Shown here piece by piece: positions 18,548-26,773 of a stretch of DNA of 64,000 nucleotides. The notes beneath the pieces were generated by a model. The model was not told the DNA's origin. It did no database searches and was given only the letters and a program-made list of their open reading frames with translations. This DNA comes from Curtobacterium aurantiacum (GTDB lineage Bacteria > Actinomycetota > Actinomycetes > Actinomycetales > Microbacteriaceae), in assembly GCF_018598555.1 (NCBI RefSeq), contig NZ_JAHEWN010000017.1:1-64000 (forward strand), in the 5' to 3' direction. How positions within the stretch are numbered: position 1 is the stretch's first letter; the number at the start of each line of letters is the position of its first letter. A program made the translations under genes and the position numbers.

Positions 18548-18611
18548 TGTGGCCGACTTCTGCGCAGTTCCACCCCGCAGGAGCGACTCATCTGAATACG
18601 GAGGCACCTCG

Positions 18612-19607
18612 GTGAAGATCGATCTCGCAGTCCTGCGACTCATGGAGCGCGAGCGGGAGATCCCGTTCGACGAACTCGTCCAGATCATCGAATCTGCCAT
18701 CCTGACCGCGTACCAGAAGCACGCCGACGAGAACGGCGAGCCGGCCCACGCGGAGTCCCGTGTCGAACTCGACCGCAAGTCGGGCGAGGTCAGCGTCTAC
18801 GTCCCGGAGCTCGACGACGAGGGCACCGTCATCGGTGAAGCCGTCGACCAGCCGAGCGACTTCGGACGCATCGCGGCCTTCGCGGCGAAGCAGGTCATCA
18901 ACCAGCGCCTGCGTGACATCGGTGACGACAAGATCCTCGGTGAGTTCCGCGGCAAGGAAGGCGACATCGTCGCGGGCGTGGTCCAGCAGGGCCCGAACCC
19001 GAAGATGGTGCACGTCGACCTCGGCACGATCGAGGCGATCCTGCCGCCCGAGGAGCAGGTGCCGGGGGAGTCCTACACGCACGGCTCCCGCATCCGCGTG
19101 TACGTGACGAGCGTCGCCCGCGGCAACAAGGGCCCGCAGATCACCGTGTCGCGCACGCACCCGGGCCTGGTCCGGAAGCTCTTCGCGCTCGAGGTGCCGG
19201 AGATCGCGTCCGGCGTCGTCGAGATCACCTCGCTCGCCCGCGAGGCCGGTCACCGCACGAAGATCGCGGTCAAGGCGAACGAGCCCGGCGTCAACGCGAA
19301 GGGTGCCTGCATCGGCGAGCTCGGCGCGCGTGTCCGGTCGGTGACGAACGAGCTCGGCGCCGAGAAGATCGACATCGTCGACTACTCGTCCGACCTGGCG
19401 TCGTTCGTAGCGAGTGCCCTGTCGCCGGCGAAGGTGACTAGCGCGTTCGTGCTCGACGCCTCGACGAAGGCCGTCCGCGCACTCGTGCCGGACTACCAGC
19501 TGTCGCTCGCCATCGGCAAGGAGGGGCAGAACGCCCGCCTCGCCGCGAAGCTCACCGGTGCCCGCATCGACATCCAGCCGGACTCCATCCTGGACGGCGA
19601 GGACTAG
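18612..19607 (+). CDS. nusA: Transcription termination/antitermination factor NusA
   Basis: 331 residues. N-terminal RNA-polymerase-binding domain, S1 domain (about 110-180; GDIVAGVVQQGPNPKMVHVDLG) and two KH domains to the C-terminus (LAIGKEGQNARLAAKLTGARIDI). No extra C-terminal acidic repeats, the short form usual in actinobacteria. GTG start chosen for GGAGG 7 bases upstream; the open frame reaching back to 18549 crosses the leader. rimP, normally just upstream, is missing from this position. Confidence 0.96.
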   Translation: MKIDLAVLRLMEREREIPFDELVQIIESAILTAYQKHADENGEPAHAESRVELDRKSGEVSVYVPELDDEGTVIGEAVDQPSDFGRIAAFAAKQVINQRLRDIGDDKILGEFRGKEGDIVAGVVQQGPNPKMVHVDLGTIEAILPPEEQVPGESYTHGSRIRVYVTSVARGNKGPQITVSRTHPGLVRKLFALEVPEIASGVVEITSLAREAGHRTKIAVKANEPGVNAKGACIGELGARVRSVTNELGAEKIDIVDYSSDLASFVASALSPAKVTSAFVLDASTKAVRALVPDYQLSLAIGKEGQNARLAAKLTGARIDIQPDSILDGED

Positions 19608-19620
19608 GACGATTTCGCCT

Positions 19621-19647
19621 CCGGCGTGCCCCTCGAGGGCGCGCCGG
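19621..19647 (+). promoter_or_regulatory. Hairpin between nusA and ylxR
   Basis: An 11-bp stem (CCGGCGTGCCC / GGGCGCGCCGG, one G-T pair) with loop CTCGA, inside the operon. It may act as a partial terminator or an mRNA-processing or stability element. Confidence 0.5.
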
Positions 19648-19675
19648 ATCGCGCACGTCCGAGGCAAGGAGTAGA

Positions 19676-19987
19676 GTGGTTCCCGTCAGAACGTGCATCG
19701 GCAGTCGTCGTCGCGCTTCCCGATCCTCCCTCCTCCGAGTCGTCGCCCTGAGCGACGGTCGTGTCGTGGCGGATCCGAAGGCAGTCATGCCGGGCCGGGG
19801 AGCATGGCTCACACCGACCGTCGATGCCTACGATCTGGCCGTCAAGCGCAGGGCTTTCCGCCGTGCGCTCCGGTTGGATCGCGATCCCGACACGTCCGCG
19901 GTGCTCGACCACATCGTCGGTCTCCCACAGGAGCCGACCGAGCGCCCGGACATGACAGAACAGGCTGAACGGCTTATGGACAACTGA
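19676..19987 (+). CDS. ylxR: YlxR family RNA-binding protein
   Basis: 103 residues, DUF448/YlxR. Starts [21 protein letters not shown] and contains the family GRGAWL motif near 41-46 and basic helix RRAFRRALR. YlxR proteins bind RNA and, in some bacteria, RNase P; they sit between nusA and infB. GTG start follows AAGGAG by 4 bases. Confidence 0.92.
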   Translation: MVPVRTCIGSRRRASRSSLLRVVALSDGRVVADPKAVMPGRGAWLTPTVDAYDLAVKRRAFRRALRLDRDPDTSAVLDHIVGLPQEPTERPDMTEQAERLMDN

Positions 19988-20029
19988 TGAGCGGCTCGAA
20001 ATGAGACCCGTCATCCATTGAGTCCTGCC

Positions 20030-20061
20030 CCTTCACGGGGTGGGACCCGTGAAGGAGAACA
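20030..20061 (+). promoter_or_regulatory. Hairpin covering the infB ribosome binding site
   Basis: A perfect 10-bp stem, CCTTCACGGG (20030-20039) and CCCGTGAAGG (20046-20055), loop GTGGGA. The right arm includes the first four bases of AAGGAG (20052-20057), which serves GTG 20062. Folding would hide the ribosome binding site, suggesting translational control. Confidence 0.65.
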
Positions 20062-22914
20062 GTGGCTAAACCACGCGTACACGAGATCGCAAGCGAACTC
20101 GGCGTCGACAGCAAGACCGCACTCGAGAAGCTCAAGGAGCTCGGCGAGTTCGTCCGGGGTGCCAGCTCGAGCATCGAGCCCCCCGTGGCACGGAAGCTCC
20201 GTGCCGCACTCCAGGCAGACGGCGCCCCCGCGGCGAAGCCCGCCGCCTCGGCGTCCGCGCCGAGCGCACCCGCCAAGGCCAGCGCGCCGAAGTCGAGTGC
20301 ACCCAAGCCCGGCGGCCCCCGTCCGGGTCCGGCTCGTCCGGCACCCGCTCCGGAGCCCGAGGCGCCGGCGGAGCCCGCCGCCGACGTGCCAGCACCGGCC
20401 GCACCGAAGTCCGTCGCCCAGCGACAGGCCGAGGCCGAGGCTGCGCAGAAGGCCCGCGCCGAGAAGCAGGCCGCTGAGAAGCAGGCTGCCGAGCAGGCAG
20501 GCGGCTCGACCGACGCAGCACCGAAGTCCGACGCGGTGAAGCCGGGCACCAGCCCGAAGGCCCCTGCGGCCGCCGGTCCCAAGCCGGGCGGCCCCAAGCC
20601 CGGTGCACGTCCGGGCAACAACCCGTACTCGTCGAACCAGGGCATGGGCTCGCGCCCGCCGCGCCCCGGCAACAACCCGTACTCGTCCAACCAGGGCATG
20701 GGCCAGCGCCCGGCCGCCGGCGCAGCCGGTGGCGGTGGCATCCCGCGTCCGCAGCCCCCGCGTCCGGGCACGCCCCGTCCGGGTGCTCCGCGTCCGGGTG
20801 GCCCCGGTCAGGGCAACCGTCCCAACGGCTTCGGGCAGCGCCCGGGCCAGGGTGGCGGCCGTGGCGGCCCCGGTGCCCGTCCGGGTGCCGGCGGCGGTGC
20901 CGGTGGCGGCTTCCCGCGTCCGGCCTTCAGCGGCCCGCGTCCCGCCGGTGGCGGTGGCCGTGGTCGTGGCCCCGGCGGTGGTACCGCTGGTGCGTTCGGT
21001 CGCGGTGGCGGCAAGAGCCGTGCCCGCAAGTCGAAGCGGACGAAGCGCGCCGAGTACGAGATGCGTCAGGCGCCGTCGCTCGGCGGTGTGCAGGTCCCTC
21101 GTGGCGACGGCAACACGGTCATCCGACTCCGTCGCGGTGCGAGCATCTCGGACTTCGCGGACAAGATCGACGCTATGCCGGGCAACCTCGTGACGGTGCT
21201 GTTCCACCTCGGTGAGATGGCGACCGCGACCGAGTCGCTGGACGAGGCCACGTTCGAGGTCCTCGGTGACGAGCTGGGCTACAAGATCCAGGTCGTCTCG
21301 CCCGAGGACGAAGACAAGGAGCTCCTCGAGGGCTTCGACATCGACATCGACGCCGAGTACGCCGACGAGGACGACTCCGTCCTGCAGCAGCGTCCCCCGG
21401 TCGTCACCGTCATGGGCCACGTCGACCACGGTAAGACCCGACTGCTCGACGCGATCCGCAACTCCAAGGTCGTCGAGGGCGAGGCCGGTGGCATCACCCA
21501 GCACATCGGTGCCTACCAGATCGTCGCGCAGCACGAGGGCATCGACCGCCCGATCACCTTCATCGACACCCCGGGTCACGAAGCCTTCACGGCCATGCGT
21601 GCCCGCGGTGCCCAGGTGACGGACATCGCGATCCTCGTGGTCGCGGCGGACGACGGCATCATGCCCCAGACCATCGAGGCGTTGAACCACGCGCAGTCGG
21701 CCGGTGTGCCGATCGTCGTCGCGGTCAACAAGATCGACAAGGAAGGCGCGAACCCCGCCAAGGTCCGCCAGCAGCTCACCGAGTACAACCTGGTGGCTGA
21801 GGAGTACGGCGGCGATGTCATGTTCGTCGACGTGTCGGCGCGGCAGAACATCGGCATCCAGGAGCTCCTGGACGCCGTGCTGCTCACCGCGGACGCCGGT
21901 CTCGACCTGCGTGCCAACCCCGACAAGGACGCACGTGGTGTGGCGATCGAAGCCCGGCTCGACAAGGGTCGCGGTGCAGTCGCCACGGTCCTCATCCAGT
22001 CCGGCACGCTGCACGTCGGTGACGCCATCGTGGCGGGCACGGCCTACGGCCGCGTCCGTGCGATGACGGACGAGAACGGGGTCGCGGTCAAGGCCGCGAC
22101 GCCGAGCCGCCCGGTCCAGGTGCAGGGTCTGTCCTCGGTGCCCCGCGCCGGCGACACCTTCCTCGTCACCGAGGAAGACCGTACGGCCCGTCAGATCGCT
22201 GAGAAGCGTGAAGCGGCCGAGCGCAACGCCCTGCTGGCGAAGTCGCGCAAGCGCATCTCGCTCGAGGACTTCACCCGTGCGCTCGAAGAGGGCAAGGTCG
22301 AGTCGCTCAACCTCATCATCAAGGGTGACGTCTCCGGTGCCGTCGAGGCACTCGAGCAGTCGCTCCTGGACATCGAGGTCGACGACAGTGTCCAGCTCCG
22401 CATCCTGCACCGCGGTGTCGGTGCGATCACGGAGTCGGACATCGACCTCGCCACGATCGACAACGCCATCGTCATCGGCTTCAACGTCCGTCCGGACGTC
22501 AAGGCCCGTGAGCGTGCGGCGCGCGAAGGCATCGACGTGCGCTTCTACTCGGTCATCTACAACGCACTCGACGACATCGAGCAGTCCCTCAAGGGCATGC
22601 TCAAGCCGGAGTACGAAGAGGTCCAGTCGGGCGTCGCCGAGATCCGCGAGGTGTTCCGTTCCTCGAAGTTCGGCAACATCGCGGGTGTCATCGTCCGCTC
22701 CGGCACGATCACGCGCAACGCCAAGGCGCGCGTCATCCGCGAGGGTGTGGTGATCGCCGATGGCCTGGCCATCGAGTCGCTGCGTCGCTTCAAGGACGAC
22801 GTGACCGAGGTCCGCACGGACTTCGAAGCCGGTATCGGTCTGGGCAAGTTCAACGACATCCAGATCGGCGACGAGGTCGAGACGACCGAACTCGTCGAGA
22901 AGCCGCGCGACTGA
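20062..22914 (+). CDS. infB: Translation initiation factor IF-2
   Basis: 950 residues. An N-terminal IF2 helix ([22 protein letters not shown]) is followed by a long Ala/Pro/Gly/Lys-rich disordered region to about 340, with a basic [16 protein letters not shown] segment. The GTPase domain starts near 450: G1 GHVDHGKT, G3 DTPGHE, G4 NKID. Domains II-IV follow to the C-terminus. Delivers initiator tRNA to the ribosome. GTG start after AAGGAG, which lies in a hairpin. The disordered region includes an 18-residue tandem duplication. Confidence 0.97.
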   Translation: MAKPRVHEIASELGVDSKTALEKLKELGEFVRGASSSIEPPVARKLRAALQADGAPAAKPAASASAPSAPAKASAPKSSAPKPGGPRPGPARPAPAPEPEAPAEPAADVPAPAAPKSVAQRQAEAEAAQKARAEKQAAEKQAAEQAGGSTDAAPKSDAVKPGTSPKAPAAAGPKPGGPKPGARPGNNPYSSNQGMGSRPPRPGNNPYSSNQGMGQRPAAGAAGGGGIPRPQPPRPGTPRPGAPRPGGPGQGNRPNGFGQRPGQGGGRGGPGARPGAGGGAGGGFPRPAFSGPRPAGGGGRGRGPGGGTAGAFGRGGGKSRARKSKRTKRAEYEMRQAPSLGGVQVPRGDGNTVIRLRRGASISDFADKIDAMPGNLVTVLFHLGEMATATESLDEATFEVLGDELGYKIQVVSPEDEDKELLEGFDIDIDAEYADEDDSVLQQRPPVVTVMGHVDHGKTRLLDAIRNSKVVEGEAGGITQHIGAYQIVAQHEGIDRPITFIDTPGHEAFTAMRARGAQVTDIAILVVAADDGIMPQTIEALNHAQSAGVPIVVAVNKIDKEGANPAKVRQQLTEYNLVAEEYGGDVMFVDVSARQNIGIQELLDAVLLTADAGLDLRANPDKDARGVAIEARLDKGRGAVATVLIQSGTLHVGDAIVAGTAYGRVRAMTDENGVAVKAATPSRPVQVQGLSSVPRAGDTFLVTEEDRTARQIAEKREAAERNALLAKSRKRISLEDFTRALEEGKVESLNLIIKGDVSGAVEALEQSLLDIEVDDSVQLRILHRGVGAITESDIDLATIDNAIVIGFNVRPDVKARERAAREGIDVRFYSVIYNALDDIEQSLKGMLKPEYEEVQSGVAEIREVFRSSKFGNIAGVIVRSGTITRNAKARVIREGVVIADGLAIESLRRFKDDVTEVRTDFEAGIGLGKFNDIQIGDEVETTELVEKPRD
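20611..20718 (+). repeat. 54-bp tandem repeat inside infB
   Basis: Two adjacent 54-bp units (20611-20664, 20665-20718) encode [18 protein letters not shown] twice in the disordered N-terminal region of IF-2. Confidence 0.85.
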
Positions 22915-22929
22915 TCGCGTGACTACCCT

Positions 22930-22964
22930 GGGCCCCGGCCTCCCCACGCGGGAGGCCGGGGCCC
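22930..22964 (+). terminator. Hairpin between infB and rbfA
   Basis: Perfect 15-bp stem (GGGCCCCGGCCTCCC and complement), loop CACGC, starting 15 bases after the infB stop. It lies within the cluster, so it may reduce rather than end transcription into rbfA. Confidence 0.7.
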
Positions 22965-22989
22965 GACCCCTTTCCCACGCAGGACCACC

Positions 22990-23007
22990 GGCGGGAAGCG
23001 TCCCGCC
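22990..23007 (+). promoter_or_regulatory. Small hairpin upstream of rbfA
   Basis: GGCGGGA AGCG TCCCGCC, a perfect 7-bp stem ending 7 bases before the AGGAGG ribosome binding site of rbfA. Confidence 0.5.
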
Positions 23008-23027
23008 ACTTCCTCAGGAGGCACCCA

Positions 23028-23498
23028 ATGGCCGATCCGCAGCGCGCACGCAAGATGGCGGACCGCATCAAGGAAGTCGTCGCACGTCGACTCGACAAGG
23101 GTCTGCGGGACCCGCGACTCGGGTTCGTCACGATCACCGACGTCCGTGTGACCGGTGACCTGCAGCACGCGTCGATCTTCTACACCGTCTACGGCACGGA
23201 CGAGGAGCGCGCGGACTCCGCCGCCGCCCTCAAGGCCGCGACCGGCATGCTCCGGTCCGAGGTCGGCAAGAACATCACCGCCCGGCTCACGCCGTCGCTC
23301 GAGTTCATCGCCGACGCCCTGCCGGAGACCTCGGCGCACATGGAGGACCTGCTCGTGCAGGCCCAGGTGCGCGACGAGCAGGTCCGCGCCGCCTCGGTCG
23401 GCGCGACGTACGCCGGCGACGCCGACCCGTACAAGCGCGACGAGGACGACGAGTCCGACGACGCTGCCGAGACCGACGAAGCCGAGCCGCGCGCCTAG
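23028..23498 (+). CDS. rbfA: Ribosome-binding factor A
   Basis: 156 residues; a small KH-fold protein for 30S maturation that binds 16S rRNA. Family landmarks: ARKMADRIKEVVA near the start, RLGFVTITDVRVTGDLQHA, and a C-terminal PSLEFIAD. A 40-residue acidic tail (DEDDESDDAAETDEAE) follows the domain. ATG after AGGAGG. Its stop codon overlaps the mutY stop on the opposite strand. Confidence 0.95.
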   Translation: MADPQRARKMADRIKEVVARRLDKGLRDPRLGFVTITDVRVTGDLQHASIFYTVYGTDEERADSAAALKAATGMLRSEVGKNITARLTPSLEFIADALPETSAHMEDLLVQAQVRDEQVRAASVGATYAGDADPYKRDEDDESDDAAETDEAEPRA

Positions 23499-24424
23499 AC
23501 CCCGGGCAGCTGGTACCCGCTCGCGTCGTCCCCGACGGCCAGTCCGTCGCGCAGCAGCGACGCGAGCGCCCGGTCCCGCTGCTCGGCGTCCGGCCACACC
23601 GGTTCGATCTCCGAACGCATGACCGGCACGTCGCTCGCACGCAGCTCGGCCATGATCAGGCCGCGGACCTGACGGTCGCTGCCGGCGAACTTCGCCTGCC
23701 GCGGTGCCCGCGGCCCGTCGTGCTCCGGGTACCCGGCCGCGCGCCAGGCGCAGCGGTCCGCGATCGGGCACGCGTCGCACGCGGGGGCGCGGGACACGCA
23801 CACGAGGGCGCCGAGTTCCATCACGGCGGCGTTCGTGGCGGCGGCGTCCTCGCGGTCGGTCGGCAGCACCGACTCCATCAGCGGCAGGTCATGCTTCGCC
23901 TTCGCCGGCCCGGGCTGGCCCTGCCCGAGGACCGCGCGCGCGAGGACACGACGCACGTTGACGTCCACGACGGGGTGCCGGTCGCCGTACGCGAAGACCG
24001 CGACCGCGCGGGCGGTGTAGTCCCCGATGCCCGGCAGCGCGAGCAGCGCGTCGACGTCACGCGGGACGACGTTGCCGTGGTCGGTCGCGATCGCGGTCGC
24101 CGCGGCGTGCAGCGCGAGCGCGCGTCTCGGGTAGCCGAGCCGGTCCCAGGCGCGCACCGCGTCCGCCGGGGGTGAGGCCGCCAGGTCCGCAGGGGTCGGC
24201 CACCGGGTGAGCCATGCCTCCAGGCGGGGGACCACGCGCGCGACCTGCGTCTGCTGCAGCATGATCTCGCTGACCAGCGTGCCCCACGCGGGGAAGCCGG
24301 GGCGCCGCCACGGCAGGTCCCGCGCTTCGCGCCGGAACCACGTGATCAGCGGGGTCGCGATGTCGGGTGCCGTCGCGTCGTCGACGTGGTCGACGGTCGG
24401 ACGGGAGGCTCTGCTCGCGTTCAC
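23495..24424 (-). CDS. mutY: A/G-specific adenine glycosylase
   Basis: Base-excision repair enzyme removing A opposite 8-oxoG, about 309 residues. Helix-hairpin-helix LPGIGDYTARAV with catalytic Asp in VDVNVRR, and a [4Fe-4S] loop with C-x6-C-x2-C-x5-C (CVSRAPACDACPIADRC). The usual C-terminal NUDIX-like domain is replaced by an 80-residue segment, as in other short actinobacterial MutY. Of two adjacent GTGs the second (24424) is preferred because it is 6 bases from a TAGGCT box; 24427 is the alternative. Tail-to-tail overlap with rbfA. Confidence 0.93.
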   Translation of the reverse strand: MNASRASRPTVDHVDDATAPDIATPLITWFRREARDLPWRRPGFPAWGTLVSEIMLQQTQVARVVPRLEAWLTRWPTPADLAASPPADAVRAWDRLGYPRRALALHAAATAIATDHGNVVPRDVDALLALPGIGDYTARAVAVFAYGDRHPVVDVNVRRVLARAVLGQGQPGPAKAKHDLPLMESVLPTDREDAAATNAAVMELGALVCVSRAPACDACPIADRCAWRAAGYPEHDGPRAPRQAKFAGSDRQVRGLIMAELRASDVPVMRSEIEPVWPDAEQRDRALASLLRDGLAVGDDASGYQLPGV

Positions 24425-24430
24425 CACGAC

Positions 24431-24440
24431 AGCCTACGGT
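24431..24440. promoter_or_regulatory. Overlapping divergent -10 boxes
   Basis: AGCCTACGGT holds TAGGCT on the minus strand (24436-24431, for mutY) and TACGGT on the plus strand (24435-24440, for the uridine-kinase-like gene), sharing the central TA. Each is 6 bases from its start codon. The two polymerases could not bind at once. Confidence 0.6.
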
Positions 24441-24446
24441 GGACGC

Positions 24447-24893
24447 ATGGCACGCTGGGCACCTGAAGAGACCGACACGATGGCCGCGATCGCTGCGGAG
24501 GCGATCGCGCAGGTCGGCACGAACCGCACCGTGATCGGCATCGACGGCCAGGACGGCACCGACCTCGAACGGGTCGCCGCCGCGCTCGTCACCGGCTTCG
24601 AGCAGCACGGGGTCCCCGCGATGGCGGCCGCCGCACCGTCGGCCGACCAGGACACCCTCCGGTCCGACCTCGTCGTGCCCTTCCGCACGACCGGCGCCGG
24701 CGACGGTGTCCTGATCGTGCACGGGCAGGGTGTCCTCGCCCCGGGTGTGCGCACGCTCTGGCGCTGGTCGCTGTGGGTCGAGCAGGAGTCCGGCCGGCTC
24801 GAACGCCGCGCCGACGTCAAGATCGCGGCGTCCGCCGTCCTCGACGTCACCGACCCCGAGCACCCGCGTCGCGAGTGGAACGACGCCTGCTGA
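24447..24893 (+). CDS. Degenerate uridine-kinase-like protein
   Basis: 148 residues. The order of segments matches actinobacterial uridine kinase-like P-loop proteins: a start strand VIGIDGQDGT (30-38), then LRSDLVVPF, GVLIVHGQGVLAPGVRTLWRWSLWVE (corresponding to the strand 'VVDGVFL.RPEL..LWD..VWL' of the family) and a final LDVTDPEHP. The nucleotide-binding loop GxDGSGKT is replaced by GQDGTDLE, and the lid/base-binding middle is missing. It is probably a non-catalytic remnant or binding protein. ATG 6 bases after TACGGT. Confidence 0.65.
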   Translation: MARWAPEETDTMAAIAAEAIAQVGTNRTVIGIDGQDGTDLERVAAALVTGFEQHGVPAMAAAAPSADQDTLRSDLVVPFRTTGAGDGVLIVHGQGVLAPGVRTLWRWSLWVEQESGRLERRADVKIAASAVLDVTDPEHPRREWNDAC

Positions 24894-24903
24894 CCGGCGC
24901 TGG

Positions 24904-24909
24904 TAATCT
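24904..24909 (+). promoter_or_regulatory. -10 box of truB
   Basis: TAATCT with a 6-base gap to GTG 24916. Confidence 0.6.
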
Positions 24910-24915
24910 CCTCTG

Positions 24916-25878
24916 GTGCTCGAAACCGCGCCGGACGGCATCCTCCTCGTCGACAAACCGCAGGGGATCTCCAGTCACCGGGTGGTCGCGATCGCCCGTC
25001 GTCGCCTGGGCCTGAAGAAGGTCGGTCACGCGGGCACCCTCGACCCGATGGCCACCGGGCTGCTGCTGCTCGGCATCGGTCCGTCCACCCGGTTGCTCAC
25101 GCACCTGGTTGGCCTCGGCAAGACCTACACGGCCACCATCCGGCTCGGCGTCTCGACGGACTCCGACGACGCTGACGGCACGCCGACGGCCACTCCCGGT
25201 GTGGCCGCGGCCGACGTCTCGGACGCCGCGATCGAGGCGGCCGTCGCCCAGCAGCGCGGCGTGATCGACCAGGTCCCCTCCACGGTCAGTGCCATCAAGG
25301 TCGACGGGCGTCGCGCGTACGACCTGGCACGCAAGGGCGAGGCCGTCGAGCTGAAGTCCCGCACCGTGACCGTCTCGCAGTTCGACGTCACGACGCGGAA
25401 CGACCGCATCGTGGCCGTGGACGGCGCCGACGTCGCGGTGGTCGACCTCGACGTCGTCGTGACGTGCTCGTCCGGCACCTACGTCCGCGCGCTCGCCCGT
25501 GACGTCGGCGCGGCCCTCGGCACCGGCGCGCACCTCGTCGCTCTGCGGCGCACCCGGGTCGGACCGTTCGACGTACAGGACGCCGTCGACCTCGGGGACG
25601 ACGACGTCGACGTCCGTGCGGCCCTCGCGCGCCCGGCGGACATCGCACGCCGACTCTTCTCCTCGGTCACGCTCGACGCGGCATCGGCGAAGGACCTCAC
25701 CGACGGCAAGCGCGTGGCAGCCGAGCACCCCGACTCCGACGGGCCTGTTGCTGCGGTCGCCGCGGACGACGACCGGCTCGTCGGCCTCGTGTCCGTCCGG
25801 CGCGGACTGCTGCGGGTCATCACGAACTTCCCGGCGCCCGGTGCGTCGTCCTCCTCGCAGACGGGTGCACGCGCGTGA
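24916..25878 (+). CDS. truB: tRNA pseudouridine-55 synthase
   Basis: 320 residues; makes pseudouridine 55 in the T-loop of tRNAs. N-terminal GILLVDKPQGISS, then HAGTLDPMATGLL with the catalytic Asp near residue 42, and SGTYVRALARDVG. A C-terminal extension follows the catalytic domain. GTG start 6 bases after TAATCT, so it has its own promoter although the family gene order (rbfA-truB) is kept. The next gene overlaps its stop by 4 bases. Confidence 0.95.
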   Translation: MLETAPDGILLVDKPQGISSHRVVAIARRRLGLKKVGHAGTLDPMATGLLLLGIGPSTRLLTHLVGLGKTYTATIRLGVSTDSDDADGTPTATPGVAAADVSDAAIEAAVAQQRGVIDQVPSTVSAIKVDGRRAYDLARKGEAVELKSRTVTVSQFDVTTRNDRIVAVDGADVAVVDLDVVVTCSSGTYVRALARDVGAALGTGAHLVALRRTRVGPFDVQDAVDLGDDDVDVRAALARPADIARRLFSSVTLDAASAKDLTDGKRVAAEHPDSDGPVAAVAADDDRLVGLVSVRRGLLRVITNFPAPGASSSSQTGARA

Positions 25879-26240
25879 TCGAGTGGTTCATGTGGGTGCA
25901 GGTGGTGCTCGCGGTCGTGGTGGGGCTGTTCGCGGTCGTGGTGGGGTTCATCGGGTGGAAACCGAACGACTACACCGTCGGCGCGCTCGTGCTCGTCGAG
26001 CTGCTGCTCCTGGTGCAGGGCGTCATCTCGATCGTGCTGCCGGTGACGGGCAGCCCGCCCGAGGGCAACGCGCTGGAGTTCGGCGTGTACGCCGTGTCGG
26101 TGCTCCTCGTGCCTCCGGCCGCGGTCGTCTGGGCACTGATCGACCGCACGAAGTGGAGCACCGTCGTGCTCGGAGCCGGGGCCTTCACCGTCGCGGTGAT
26201 GGTCTACCGGATGTACCAGATCTGGTTCGCGCTGAACTGA
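25875..26240 (+). CDS. Small four-helix membrane protein
   Basis: 121 residues, not recognised beyond being a conserved-looking integral membrane protein. About four hydrophobic helices (WVQVVLAVVVGLFAVVVGF; GALVLVELLLLVQGVISIV; YAVSVLLVPPAAVVWAL; TVVLGAGAFTVAVMVY). GTG start overlaps the truB stop by 4 bases, so it is translationally coupled to truB; no functional link is evident. Confidence 0.75.
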   Translation: MIEWFMWVQVVLAVVVGLFAVVVGFIGWKPNDYTVGALVLVELLLLVQGVISIVLPVTGSPPEGNALEFGVYAVSVLLVPPAAVVWALIDRTKWSTVVLGAGAFTVAVMVYRMYQIWFALN

Positions 26241-26272
26241 CGCCGGAGGTCATGGTCGGCCCCGCACGTCGG

Positions 26273-26278
26273 TAGAAT
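26273..26278 (+). promoter_or_regulatory. -10 box of the 159-residue membrane protein gene
   Basis: TAGAAT with a 7-base gap to ATG 26286. Confidence 0.55.
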
Positions 26279-26285
26279 CGGTGCA

Positions 26286-26765
26286 ATGGCGACCAGATCC
26301 TCACTCGCGACGGGCATCGGCCGCGTCCTCATCGCCGTGTACGGCATCCTCGCGCTGGCGGCGACCGGGCGCAGCGTCGTGCAGATCATCGAGAAGTTCT
26401 CGTTCGCACCGTTCGCGTACACGCTCAGCGCCGTCGCGGCCGTCGTCTACATCGTCGCGATGATCGCCCTCATCGTCCCCGGCCGGACCTGGTACCGGGT
26501 CGCCTGCGTCACCATCGTGTTCGAGATGACCGGTGTGCTGGTCATCGGCACCCTGTCGCTGTTCGATCGCCAGCTGTTCCCCGACGACACCATCTGGTCG
26601 TACTACGGCATGGGCTACGCGTTCGCGCCGCTCGTGCTGCCGATCGCCGGGCTCTGGTGGCTCCGCAAGCACCACCGCGCTGCCGCAGCGGCCGTCGACC
26701 CGGCGACGACGGCGTCGTCGGCCACCCCGTCGAACGCCGCCTCGACCGCTCCCGCGAGCGAGTAG
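26286..26765 (+). CDS. Four-helix membrane protein
   Basis: 159 residues with about four transmembrane helices and an Ala/Thr-rich cytoplasmic tail. It contains WYRVACVTIVFEMTGVLVIG and the loop LFDRQLFPDDTIWSYYGMGYAF, which is typical of a family of actinobacterial integral membrane proteins encoded near ribF. Function unknown. It lies 8 bases before ribF and probably shares its transcript. Confidence 0.8.
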   Translation: MATRSSLATGIGRVLIAVYGILALAATGRSVVQIIEKFSFAPFAYTLSAVAAVVYIVAMIALIVPGRTWYRVACVTIVFEMTGVLVIGTLSLFDRQLFPDDTIWSYYGMGYAFAPLVLPIAGLWWLRKHHRAAAAAVDPATTASSATPSNAASTAPASE

Positions 26766-26773
26766 GAGCCACC

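Noticed and set aside
20011-22947. 978-codon minus-strand open frame opposite infB
   Set aside because: It mirrors the complete IF-2 gene; its Asp/Arg/Val/Leu-rich composition is that of antisense high-GC frames and it has no domain or ribosome binding site.
24447-24893. Simple pseudogene interpretation of the uridine-kinase-like gene
   Set aside because: The frame is intact, high third-position GC is kept and the promoter is well formed, so I list it as a gene with a degenerate domain.
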